From assembly GCA_944323825.1 (NCBI GenBank), contig CALUTY010000009.1, positions 62,001 to 126,000 of the forward strand: 64,000 bases of DNA. The letters run 5' to 3'. The DNA is from an uncultured Bacteroidales bacterium. Lineage in GTDB: Bacteria > Bacteroidota > Bacteroidia > Bacteroidales > UBA932. The translations under genes and the position numbers were made by a program. The notes beneath the pieces are model-generated. The model did not search any database. It worked only from the letters and a program-made list of their open reading frames with translations, and was not told the DNA's origin. Positions 8,617 through 17,349 of the stretch are shown here, piece after piece (position 1 is the first letter of the stretch; every line of letters begins with the position of its first letter).

Positions 8617-9659
8617 TCATTTCCCTGCGTTTCTCAGTTTTACTTCCGTGATTCCGCCGGTATATTTCCGCTGGAGCCTTGTGTTTCCGAACTTGTAGCT
8701 GAGAGATATCCCTGCCGTCCTTGGATGTTTGTAGTTTGTGGTGCAGAAATTTATTCCGGACAGGCGGTAGTCGATGCTGAACTTTTTTGAATGCAGCAGG
8801 TTTCCCGGACCGAATGTCAGCGACCACCTGTCACGAAATTTCTTTGTGACATTGAGATCCATGCCCCAGAATGAGGACTGCCTGTAGGTCAGTGTCTTGA
8901 GAGGAGACAGGTAAAAGCCGGAAACAGACACCTTCCATCCTTTGCCCGCGTGCCACTGGAGGGAACACCTGCCGTCCATATTGACGGACCGGACTATCTG
9001 CAGGTCGCCTCCGGAATAGAATGCATATTCGGCATTGATGCCAGCATTGAACATCAGCCGGTCTTTCCATATCCAGAACCAGGTGTTGGCGAATGCCGAA
9101 AAGGCATGCCCCTTGGCTGATGATGCCGGAGCCAGGAGTATTCCGGTCTTGTCTGCCGTTATCTGCTCATATTCCAGGTCCCGGTTCCGGAGCCAGGATA
9201 TTCCGACGGAATGCCTGTTGCCCAGAATCTGTGTGAGGGAGATTTCGTGTGTCCTGGCCGGGAGAAGCGACTGGCTGCCCGTACTGCGGACCTTTCCGCT
9301 TTCGGAATAGACAAAAGGCTGGAAGCTGTACATGACGGGCCTGTGCCTCCTGCATGCACGACGGAATGTTCATAGCGTATTCCCGCTTCCAGGTCTACGC
9401 TTCCGCCAAACAGTGAGATGTAAATGTCAGCATATGCTCCTTCTGCCATAGGGTTGCCCTTCATGGATATGATGATGTCCCTGCCCCTGTGCCGTAAGTA
9501 TTCTGCAGTGATGACGGATGCGGAGATAGTATCGTCCTGCTGCATATGCCGGCAGTCCGTGCTGTCGGCCGTATATGAAAAATGCTGTCGTTGGTGCCCT
9601 GCGGCAGGCAGGGCCGAAAACGGCAGAAGTGTCAGCAGAAGTGTCAGCAATAGTTTCAT
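8617..9659 (-). pseudogene. Decayed outer-membrane beta-barrel (TonB-receptor-like) gene
   Basis: The ATG at 9659 starts a signal peptide (MKLLLTLLLTLLPFSALPAAG). The frame runs through a short region into LEAGIRYEHSVVHAGGTG, a typical receptor-barrel strand. At about 9335-9345 the barrel continues in another frame (MYSFQPFVYSESGKV ... SLSYKFGN) to 8617. About 350 codons remain, while receptors of this kind have 700-950; the plug domain and most of the N-terminal half are absent. So there is both an internal deletion and a frameshift. The remaining barrel resembles the PF14905-type outer-membrane proteins, like the neighbouring gene at 9945. Confidence 0.7.
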
Positions 9660-9944
9660 GTCAATTCTATTATTTTTTGCTCGTCATCTGACTCCTATAA
9701 TTAATTAGTTGGATTAAAATATCTGGAAATTAATATGAACATGGCATTTCCCTGTCGTTGTAGTTCCAAAACTCTGATTCAGAAAGTTAAATATTTTATC
9801 ATTGAACTACAAAAAATCTTCAGACTTTTTATTTCTTTATTTCAGACACACTTTTGGAAACAGTATGAAAAGTCACATGATGATATAGAAGTCAAGCGGG
9901 TGAATTATGTCTCGGGTAATATAACAAATACCGGAATCTTCAAG

Positions 9945-12814
9945 TCAATACTCGAACTGCTTCATTCCTTTTGACACTGCTGCTGTCTTGTTTTGATTTA
10001 TTTTGCCGAAGTTGAATGAGAGGCTCAGGAGAAGTGTCCGGCCAAGGACATTCGAGTATCTGTCTTCAACAGATTCGGCAGACACTGTACGCGTGAGATT
10101 GTTTGTCTGATTGAGGATATCAGCAAGCTTGAGCCCGAAAGTCACGGACTTTACTGTTTTGGAGAAGTTCATGTCCCATCTCAGTTCCGGGGTCCCGAAG
10201 CCGTCCGAAAAGCCCCGGTAGAAGACATACGACAGTTTGTTGCCTATCTCCCATCCCTTGCCGAAGGTGAACAGGAACTCAGTGCCGGAATTGAATGTCC
10301 AGGTATTCATATTGGCTGTCTTGTCAAGTGAATAGCGTGAAATGCTGTTCATGACAGAAGTGAAAACAGTACCGTTAAACCAGCTGTTGTTATACTTGAA
10401 CCTGACATCCGCACCCCAGTCATAGGTCCGGGTCAGGCCCTCTTTGAATCCGCTCGCTCCGGAATAGAATCTGTCGCCGTCGGCATTCCCCCAGAAGTCA
10501 CCCATGAACGACTGGTAATCGAAGTTCACGAGGTCAATGCCGGGCATCCTTGCTTCAGCCTGATAACTGTAGCCTCGGTTCATCCCGAACTGTCCGGCGA
10601 AACTGAAGGTAAAGTTTTTCTCCCGGCCGAATGGCTGGTTCAGGAGCGCATAGGCGGTAACCGATATGTTCGGTTTTCCGGAATTGACCGGAACGGCATA
10701 TCTGGTGCCGTTGTTGTCAAACCAGCTTGCATAAACGATCCCGTTTCTTTCAAGATCTCCCTGCACATAAGCCGTCAAGAATGTATATGCGGAATAGTTT
10801 ATATAATCATAATATGCCATCAGATTGTTCTTGAAGCCTGACTTCAGGTAGATATTGCCTGCCAAAATCCGCATGGGGTCGGTAATATCCGGTGCCGGGA
10901 TCATCATTCGGCTTGATACCGGGCTCGCTCCACCTGAATATTGCAGGCTGAAATTACTGCCATCCACATAATGGCTGTATGTCACGACCGGGGAGATATC
11001 CCATTTCCAGACATTCTTGCCTGCAACAGTCGTCCTGTCCTGATTTACAGCCTGTGTAATGTCATTGCGGGCGGATGCCCTTATGCCGAACTGCACCGTA
11101 CTTGTGTCGTTGCTGTACTGCATCAGTACGGTGGCATGTTCTTCATTGAATTTCCTGTTGGAAGAGTTTGTATAGAAGTCATTGCGAGCCCCGTAGATAT
11201 CAAAGGCATCCCGGTCGTCGGTCCCGGAAGTATGGATGCTTCCGAATGTCGCCTGCATACCCCACCGTCTGCTCAGAGGTTCATAGTAGAATATCTTCCC
11301 GTCAAGGTTCAGGAAGTTCTTACTGTCTTCGTAATTCAGGTTCTGGACGGAATTGTCGTTTTCATTTCCATCTGAAAGTCCTCCGCTGTAGTTAAGACTG
11401 AAGCCGACACGTCTCCCTGTTTTGCCGAGATCTTTCCCGGTCACACCGATATAGCCGTTTGAGAAGAACTGGCCGTTATCGGATAAGGATGTCGCTGAAA
11501 GGGAGTTCAGCTGCGACCCAGTTGCGATATCGGAGCTCGTGGAGAAGTTTGAACTGTTTACGCTGCTTTTCCTGAAGTTGAATCTCGGCTGTATCTCGAC
11601 CAGCAGTTGGCCGTCCTGCTTTGACGCTTCAAAAGCCACGCTCAGCAGGTCTTCTTTGCCGACGGCATCTGAACCTCCGTCCGTCAGGATGTCATTTGCC
11701 CCATCGGTAAATGAAGTCCTGGAAAAGCGTTTCCTGTCATCTTTTACCCTATGCTTATATATTGCGGAAACTGTTGTCTCGAAATGGTTTATGCGACTCG
11801 TATTGTAATTGGCGCCGGCCTGTACTGCTGTCAATATGCCTTCAAGTCCGGTGAAGTCATCTTCCGGTATTGCAGATGATGTCTGTCCCGTACTTCCTTT
11901 TGCGTCATTGAAGGCGTTGGCTATCAGGACAACCTGGTCTTTCTCCCCATAGCCGGACAGCATTGCATTGCCTTCATAGAGGCCTTTGGTGTCTTCTGTG
12001 AGCGGATTGTCGTTCTTCCCTGTCAGTATGGCTCCTCCTCCGAGCTTGGCATTGCCGAACCAGCCTTTTTTGTACTCCTCTTTGATTTCCACATCCATTA
12101 CGGTTTCCTTGCCGATTTCGGTGCTTATGCCCTGCATCTGTTCTTCCTTGCTTGTCTGCTTGGAGACTTTGATACGCTCCACGATCTTGGCCGGCATGTT
12201 TTTCAGGGCCACGGACGGGTCATCAAAGAAGAAGGTTCTGCCGCCGACTGTGATCCTGCTGACTTTTTCTCCATTTACGGAGACGCTGCCGTCACTTCCC
12301 ACCGTCATTCCTGGCATCTTCTTGAGAAGATCTTCAAGCATGGCATTCTCGCTTACTGTATATGACGATGCGCTGTAATAGATCGTGTCGTTCTGTATCA
12401 TGATCGGATGACCTGTCACCGTGATGGATGCCGCATCTATCTGCTCCATGTTTTCTTCCAGCCCTATGGTGCCGAGGTCGAGGTCCCAGCCGGGAGCGGA
12501 TGAGATCTCAAACACCTTCTTGAATGTGAAGTAGCCTATATGCTCGGCATTCAGTTCGTATTGTCCTGGCGTCACATTGTCCATGACGGCTTTTCCGTTG
12601 GCGTCGGAAATGGTGAAGTTGGTGACTGTTGTGTCTCCTTTCGGAATGAGATATACTGATGCGTACGGTATGGGCTCTGCCGTCTTGGCGTCAAGGACGA
12701 ACGCCTTGACTTTGACCGGCTCATATATAATGGCATCAGATGTTGTCTGCGCATGATTGATACGGAAAATAATGCCCAGATAATTGTAAGAATGTTTTTT
12801 CTTGTTGCACTCAT
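9945..12814 (-). CDS. Outer-membrane beta-barrel receptor, frameshifted in its signal peptide
   Basis: A TonB-receptor-like protein of about 950 residues. It has a carboxypeptidase-regulatory-like domain (about 35-115, KVKAFVLDAKTAEPIPYASVYL), a plug-like region (about 145-235, LLKKMPGMTV, VGGRTFFFDD) and a large barrel to the C-terminus. Together these resemble the PF14905 outer-membrane family. The long frame starts with a GTG at 12818 and has no signal peptide. An ATG at 12814 in the next frame encodes a good one (MSATRKNILTIIWALFSVS). The two join if one base is restored near 12755-12762, giving an SxHAQTTSDA cleavage region. Either the gene is broken at its start or the assembly has a one-base error. 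No SusD-like partner is adjacent. Confidence 0.75.
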
Positions 12815-12819
12815 TCACT

Positions 12820-12827
12820 CAAATTTA
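12820..12827 (-). promoter_or_regulatory. -7 box of the receptor gene at 9945-12814
   Basis: TAAATTTG on the minus strand, only five bases before the ATG at 12814, which predicts a leader of one or two bases. No clear -33 element is seen. Confidence 0.45.
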
Positions 12828-13278
12828 TCAAAGCCGAAACAATGAACTGAATACGCCACCACATTTCGCAATTTAGAGCAGGTTCAATTTTAGATGTCTT
12901 CAGTCAATCATCTTGATCAAAAATACTTTAATGGATGAAATTTATTAAAATTATTTATAAAAAGCAAGGCTGCGGCAGTCTGTCCCAGGCTATGAATGTA
13001 ATTAACAACAGGAGCGTAGAGTCTTCTAGGATGTTGATTGTGATGCGTGATATGCACATTCAACCTGAGCAGATCCAGCATGGAGAAGATACTCATACTG
13101 AGGGCCATTATGACCGAGCTGCTTGATCTCATCATCGTGCATGACACATACTGCTTTACAACTTTTCATGTGAAAGACAATATCAGACCACCTTATGGCA
13201 TCTTGTGATTTTTTCATGTCGATTTTTTTAATATGTATAGATTTTGTGTAAGTTTGGGGTCAATTTGTCAATGAGGGT
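12828..13278. other. 451-base stretch without a convincing gene
   Basis: Short open frames exist on both strands, for example plus-strand 13079-13207 (MEKILILRAIMTELLDLIIV...) and minus-strand 13026-13217 (MKKSQDAIRWSDIVFHM...). None matches a family I know or has a promoter or clear signal. The stretch may be the remains of a decayed gene, in keeping with the frameshifted genes to its left. Confidence 0.5.
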
Positions 13279-14220
13279 ATGCCAACAGGTAAGGATATGG
13301 AACGGCAGATATTGCGGGCATCGTATGTCAGCATTTTGGGCAACGGGATACTTTCCGTTGCCAAACTGGTCGCAGGCTTCATCAGCGGCAGCTTTGCGGT
13401 CGTCAGCGACGGGATAGATTCGGCTTCTGATGTGGCGGTGTCGGCAGTCATGGCGGTCACGGCCAAAATAATGGGACGGAAACCCAATGACAGGTATGTC
13501 TACGGCTATGCCAAGGCAGAATCCATTGCCACCAAGATATTGTCGATGGTCATCTTCTTTGTCGGGGCGCAGATGTTCATTTCGGCCATACGGCAATTCT
13601 TCTCCGACGAGCCGAGGATGATGCCGGAAATCATAGCCGTCTATGTCACGGTATTTTCCATAGTGTGCAAGCTTCTGCTGTCCCTCTATCAGACCTGGAT
13701 GGGCAAGAAGACCGGTTCCTCAATGCTCACTGCCAACGGTATCAACATGAGGAATGATGTGATCATCTCGCTGAGTGTCCTTGCCGGCCTGTTCTTCACC
13801 TTTGTTCTCGGGATGCCGATATTCGACTCCATCACCGCCCTTCTCGTCAGCTGCTTCATTATCCGCTCGGCCATAGGCATCTTCATGGACTCCAATGTGG
13901 AACTTATGGACGGAGTCAAGGATGTCTCTGTCTATCAGAAGATATTCGAAGCCATTGAACGCGTGGAAGGAGTAAGCAATCCGCACAGGGTGCGCTCCCG
14001 CAGCATCGGAGGCAAATACATGATTACACTTGATGTGGAGGCTGACGGAGGCATCACCCTCTCTCAGGCCCATTCCCTCGCCAGCAAGGTCGAACAGAAC
14101 ATCAGGGAAAATATCCCGGAGGTCTATGACATAGTCGTCCATGTGGAGCCCATCGGCACCAGCCCGGAAGATGTCTTCGGGGTCAAGGAAAGCGATTCCA
14201 AATTCAAAAGAGTTTCTTAA
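13279..14220 (+). CDS. Cation diffusion facilitator (CDF) metal transporter
   Basis: A 313-residue inner-membrane protein with six predicted helices and a C-terminal cytoplasmic domain (about 215-300). Helix 2 carries Asp47 and Asp51 (IDSASD), the first half of the CDF transport site. In helix 5 the usual His-xxx-Asp is Asn156-xxx-Asp160 (NMRND). The site is therefore D-D/N-D rather than the D-D/H-D of FieF-type zinc/iron exporters. An Asn at this place points away from simple zinc export and might mean manganese or another divalent metal; that is inference. CDF proteins exchange metal for protons. It lies 24 bases upstream of the PEP-synthase-like gene, probably cotranscribed. Confidence 0.87.
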   Translation: MPTGKDMERQILRASYVSILGNGILSVAKLVAGFISGSFAVVSDGIDSASDVAVSAVMAVTAKIMGRKPNDRYVYGYAKAESIATKILSMVIFFVGAQMFISAIRQFFSDEPRMMPEIIAVYVTVFSIVCKLLLSLYQTWMGKKTGSSMLTANGINMRNDVIISLSVLAGLFFTFVLGMPIFDSITALLVSCFIIRSAIGIFMDSNVELMDGVKDVSVYQKIFEAIERVEGVSNPHRVRSRSIGGKYMITLDVEADGGITLSQAHSLASKVEQNIRENIPEVYDIVVHVEPIGTSPEDVFGVKESDSKFKRVS

Positions 14221-14244
14221 TTTTGCCGCAACAAAAGAATTGCC

Positions 14245-17226
14245 ATGAACACCATCGAACCGGTCAATCTGAAAGAACTGAACCATACGGACTATGAGTC
14301 TCTGATCAAATTCAGGATCAGGAAGATACTGATGATATGCAGCAACTATGACGCATTCATACTTGAGGAGGACGGACAGATAGACGGCCAGATATACAGG
14401 GAGTATATCGAGCTGAACCTGACCAACCCGCCGCAGTTCGTGTGGGTGACAAGCGCGGCCAAGGCGCGGGAAACCATTGACATGGATCCGGGAATAGACA
14501 TGGTGATATGCATGTACAATGTGGGTGACAAGGATGTCTTCACTTTTGCTGACCATCTGAAGTCCATGGGACGGGACATACCGTTCGTGCTGCTGACGCA
14601 TTTCTCGAAGGAAATCTACCGCAGGCTCGCCATGCAGGACACATCTTCTGTGGACATGACATTCAGCTGGCATGGGAACACTGACCTTATCGTAGCGATA
14701 ATCAAGCTTTTCGAGGATCAGATCAATGCAGATGTGGACATCCTGAAAATCGGCGTGCAAGCCATCCTGCTGGTGGAGGACTCGGTGCGCTACTATTCCA
14801 CATATCTGCCTGAACTTTACAGGATGGTGCTGCTGCAGAGCGCAGAGTTCCTGAAAGAGACGCTGAATGACCAGCAGCGCAAGGCGCGGAAACGCTCCCG
14901 GCCGAAGATATTGCTTGCAACAAATTATGAGGATGCCAAGAATTATTATCAGAAATACAAGACAAATATCCTGGGAGTGATTTCGGATGTGGGCTTCGTG
15001 CTGCACCGCAACGACCCGCCGGAGACTGAGAAGGCGGATGCCGGGATAGACCTTGTGAAGATGATCAAGGAGGATGACCCTTATATGCCGGTCCTGCTCC
15101 AATCATCGCAGGAAAGCATTGCCGATGTTGCCAAGGAGCTCGGAGTGGGTTTTCTCAGAAAATATTCCAAGACCCTGATGCTCCAGCTGTCGGAATACAT
15201 GAAGGAGGAATTTGCCTTCGGGGATTTCGTCTTCAGGGACAGGAACCGCGTCGAATACGGCCGTGCGGCCAATCTGAAGGAGCTTGAACACTGCATAAGG
15301 GAGATTCCGGACCACGTCCTGCTGCACAACACCTCCCGCAACATGCTTTCCAAGTGGTTCTATGCCAGAGGGCTCTTTACCCTTGCAGGCCGTTTCAGGA
15401 AGGTGCAGGACAGCCATTTCGCAAGCACAGACGAGCTGAGGGCGTATGTAACTCAGGAAATACATGACTACCATGCCCTTACAGGAAGGGGTATCATCGC
15501 CCATTTCGACAAGGACACATACGAGAAATACATCTGGTTCTCCCGCGCCGGGGAAGGCTCACTCGGAGGCAAGGCCCGCGGACTGGCCTTTCTCAACAGT
15601 CTGATACTCAAATATCACCTGACAGACAAATACCCCGGAATAAAGATTTCCATCCCGCGTACGATTGTCGTGGCTACGGACTATTTCGACCAGTTCATAC
15701 TGGAGAACGGACTCCAATATGTGATTGATTCAGATGTCTCCGATGATGAGATACTGTCGGAATTCGTGGCCTCCAGGCTTCCGGAAGAATTGGTGGAGGA
15801 ACTGAAGGTGTTCATCTCCACGGTGCGCGGACCGCTTGCCGTAAGGTCGAGTTCCAAGCTGGAAGACAGCAACTACCAGCCTTTTGCGGGAGTATATTCC
15901 ACCTATATGGTACCGCTCACGGAAAATATGGACCAGATGCTGAGAATGCTAGGCAAGGCCATAAAGAGTGTATATGCCTCTGTATTCTTCAACGGCAGCA
16001 GGACGTATATCCAGACCACCGGCAACCTGCTGAGCGAGGAGAAGATGGCAGTGGTCATCCAGAGCATCTGCGGGACAGAATACGACGGGCTGTATTACCC
16101 GATGCTTTCCGGAGTGGCGAGGTCTGTCAATTTCTATCCCATCGGCAACGAAAAGCCTGGGGACGGCATCGTCAACCTGGCCTTCGGCCTCGGAAAGACG
16201 GTTGTGGACGGGGGGAACACGCTCAGGTTCAGCCCGAAATACCCGAAGAAGATATTGCAGCTTTCCGACCCGAAGCTGGCCATGAGGGACACGCAGAAGA
16301 TGATGTATGCCCTCGACCTCAGGCCGGGAGCATTCAAGATATCAAAAAATGACGGGATAAACCTTGCTCATGAGCCGGTGGCGGAGATGCTGAAGAAATT
16401 CGCATGGCCGGAACTGGTGGCATCCACTTTCAGTGTCGCCGACAACAGGATGGTGCCCGGAACAGGGATACAGGGGCCGCGGGTGATATCCTTCGATTCA
16501 ATCCTCAAATACGGACGCTTTCCTCTCGCCAAGGTCATCTCCGATCTTCTGGAAATCTGCAAGGAAGAGCTCATGAGCGATGTGGAGATGGAGTTTGCTG
16601 CCGATGTGATACCGGAATCCGAAGGTAGCGCCTGTGTCCTGAAGCTCCTCCAGATACGCCCGATAAGCGAATATCTTGATGACAAGGACACTTCCATAGA
16701 GCAGGTGGAAGCGGAAATGGACAAGGTGCTGGTCTCCTCGGACAAGGCCCTCGGCTCCGGGTATATCTCCGGAATGAAATACATAATGTATATCAGCCCG
16801 GCCTCCTTCGACAGTGCAAAGACCAGGGAAATGAAGGCTGAAGTGGCCCGTTTCAATGCCGAAATGAAGCAGAAAGGTGCCTCATACATGCTGATAGGCC
16901 CCGGCAGATGGGGTTCATCCGATCCGTGGCTCGGCGTGCCTGTCACCTGGGACGAGATATCCGAAGCCAGGATGATAGTGGAGTGCGGCATCCCCGGCTA
17001 TCAGATCGAGCCAAGCCAGGGCACCCATTTCTTCCAGAATATCACATCCCTCGGCGTCGGCTACCTGACCGTAAACACCGTCAGCCGCAGCGGCAGCCTC
17101 GACACCGCCTCCATCGAGTCCCTCCCATGCGTTGCAAAGGGCGAACATGTCTGTGTCTATGAAGCCCCATCCAAAATCACCGCCTTCATCGACCGCTCCT
17201 CAAATAAGGCCGTAGCAGGGATTTAA
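14245..17226 (+). CDS. Receiver-domain/PEP-synthase-like protein
   Basis: A 993-residue cytoplasmic protein. Residues about 25-165 look like a receiver fold whose phospho-acceptor Asp is lost (IDMVICMYNVG). Residues about 172-340 form a second receiver-like domain with the acidic pair Glu178-Asp179 (LVEDS), a candidate acceptor Asp248 (VISDVG) and a late Lys (FLRKYSK). From about 430 there is a PEP-synthase/PPDK ATP-binding domain (GSLGGKARGLAFLN, then GPLAVRSSSKLEDSNYQPFAGVY). The phosphohistidine swivel and PEP-binding barrel of true PEP synthases are absent. In their place is a C-terminal domain with LIGPGRWGSSDPWLG and SQGTHFFQN. Such proteins occur in Bacteroidales but I know of no proven function. 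It may be a nucleotide-dependent phosphotransferase or sensor controlled by phosphorylation. Confidence 0.8.
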   Translation: MNTIEPVNLKELNHTDYESLIKFRIRKILMICSNYDAFILEEDGQIDGQIYREYIELNLTNPPQFVWVTSAAKARETIDMDPGIDMVICMYNVGDKDVFTFADHLKSMGRDIPFVLLTHFSKEIYRRLAMQDTSSVDMTFSWHGNTDLIVAIIKLFEDQINADVDILKIGVQAILLVEDSVRYYSTYLPELYRMVLLQSAEFLKETLNDQQRKARKRSRPKILLATNYEDAKNYYQKYKTNILGVISDVGFVLHRNDPPETEKADAGIDLVKMIKEDDPYMPVLLQSSQESIADVAKELGVGFLRKYSKTLMLQLSEYMKEEFAFGDFVFRDRNRVEYGRAANLKELEHCIREIPDHVLLHNTSRNMLSKWFYARGLFTLAGRFRKVQDSHFASTDELRAYVTQEIHDYHALTGRGIIAHFDKDTYEKYIWFSRAGEGSLGGKARGLAFLNSLILKYHLTDKYPGIKISIPRTIVVATDYFDQFILENGLQYVIDSDVSDDEILSEFVASRLPEELVEELKVFISTVRGPLAVRSSSKLEDSNYQPFAGVYSTYMVPLTENMDQMLRMLGKAIKSVYASVFFNGSRTYIQTTGNLLSEEKMAVVIQSICGTEYDGLYYPMLSGVARSVNFYPIGNEKPGDGIVNLAFGLGKTVVDGGNTLRFSPKYPKKILQLSDPKLAMRDTQKMMYALDLRPGAFKISKNDGINLAHEPVAEMLKKFAWPELVASTFSVADNRMVPGTGIQGPRVISFDSILKYGRFPLAKVISDLLEICKEELMSDVEMEFAADVIPESEGSACVLKLLQIRPISEYLDDKDTSIEQVEAEMDKVLVSSDKALGSGYISGMKYIMYISPASFDSAKTREMKAEVARFNAEMKQKGASYMLIGPGRWGSSDPWLGVPVTWDEISEARMIVECGIPGYQIEPSQGTHFFQNITSLGVGYLTVNTVSRSGSLDTASIESLPCVAKGEHVCVYEAPSKITAFIDRSSNKAVAGI

Positions 17227-17246
17227 AATCTTTATTTGCGTCAACA

Positions 17247-17349
17247 GGCATTGAAAGGTTGGAAAAGTGTGGCCGCCCGTGGCCTCATGAACGGGAGGGG
17301 CCCGCGCCGAAGGCGTGGGAGGGATTTACTTTTCCGGCCTTTCAATGCC
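17247..17349. repeat. 103-bp inverted repeat between convergent genes (possible bidirectional terminator)
   Basis: The 22-base arms at 17247-17268 and 17328-17349 are complementary at 20 of 22 positions. They enclose a 59-base GC-rich centre that can form further small hairpins (GGCCGCCCGTGGCC and CGCGCCGAAGGCGTGG). The plus-strand gene ends 20 bases to the left. The minus-strand amylase stop codon (17342-17344) lies inside the right arm. Position suggests a shared terminator; the size is more like a palindromic repeat element. Confidence 0.7.

Noticed and set aside
9735..9974. 79-codon plus-strand frame in AT-rich DNA
   Set aside because: No start signal, no recognisable protein pattern, and its end overlaps the receptor gene; probably chance.
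13720..15102. 460-codon open frame on the minus strand
   Set aside because: It lies antisense to the CDF and PEP-synthase-like genes, both of which have clear family motifs; the translation has no recognisable domain.
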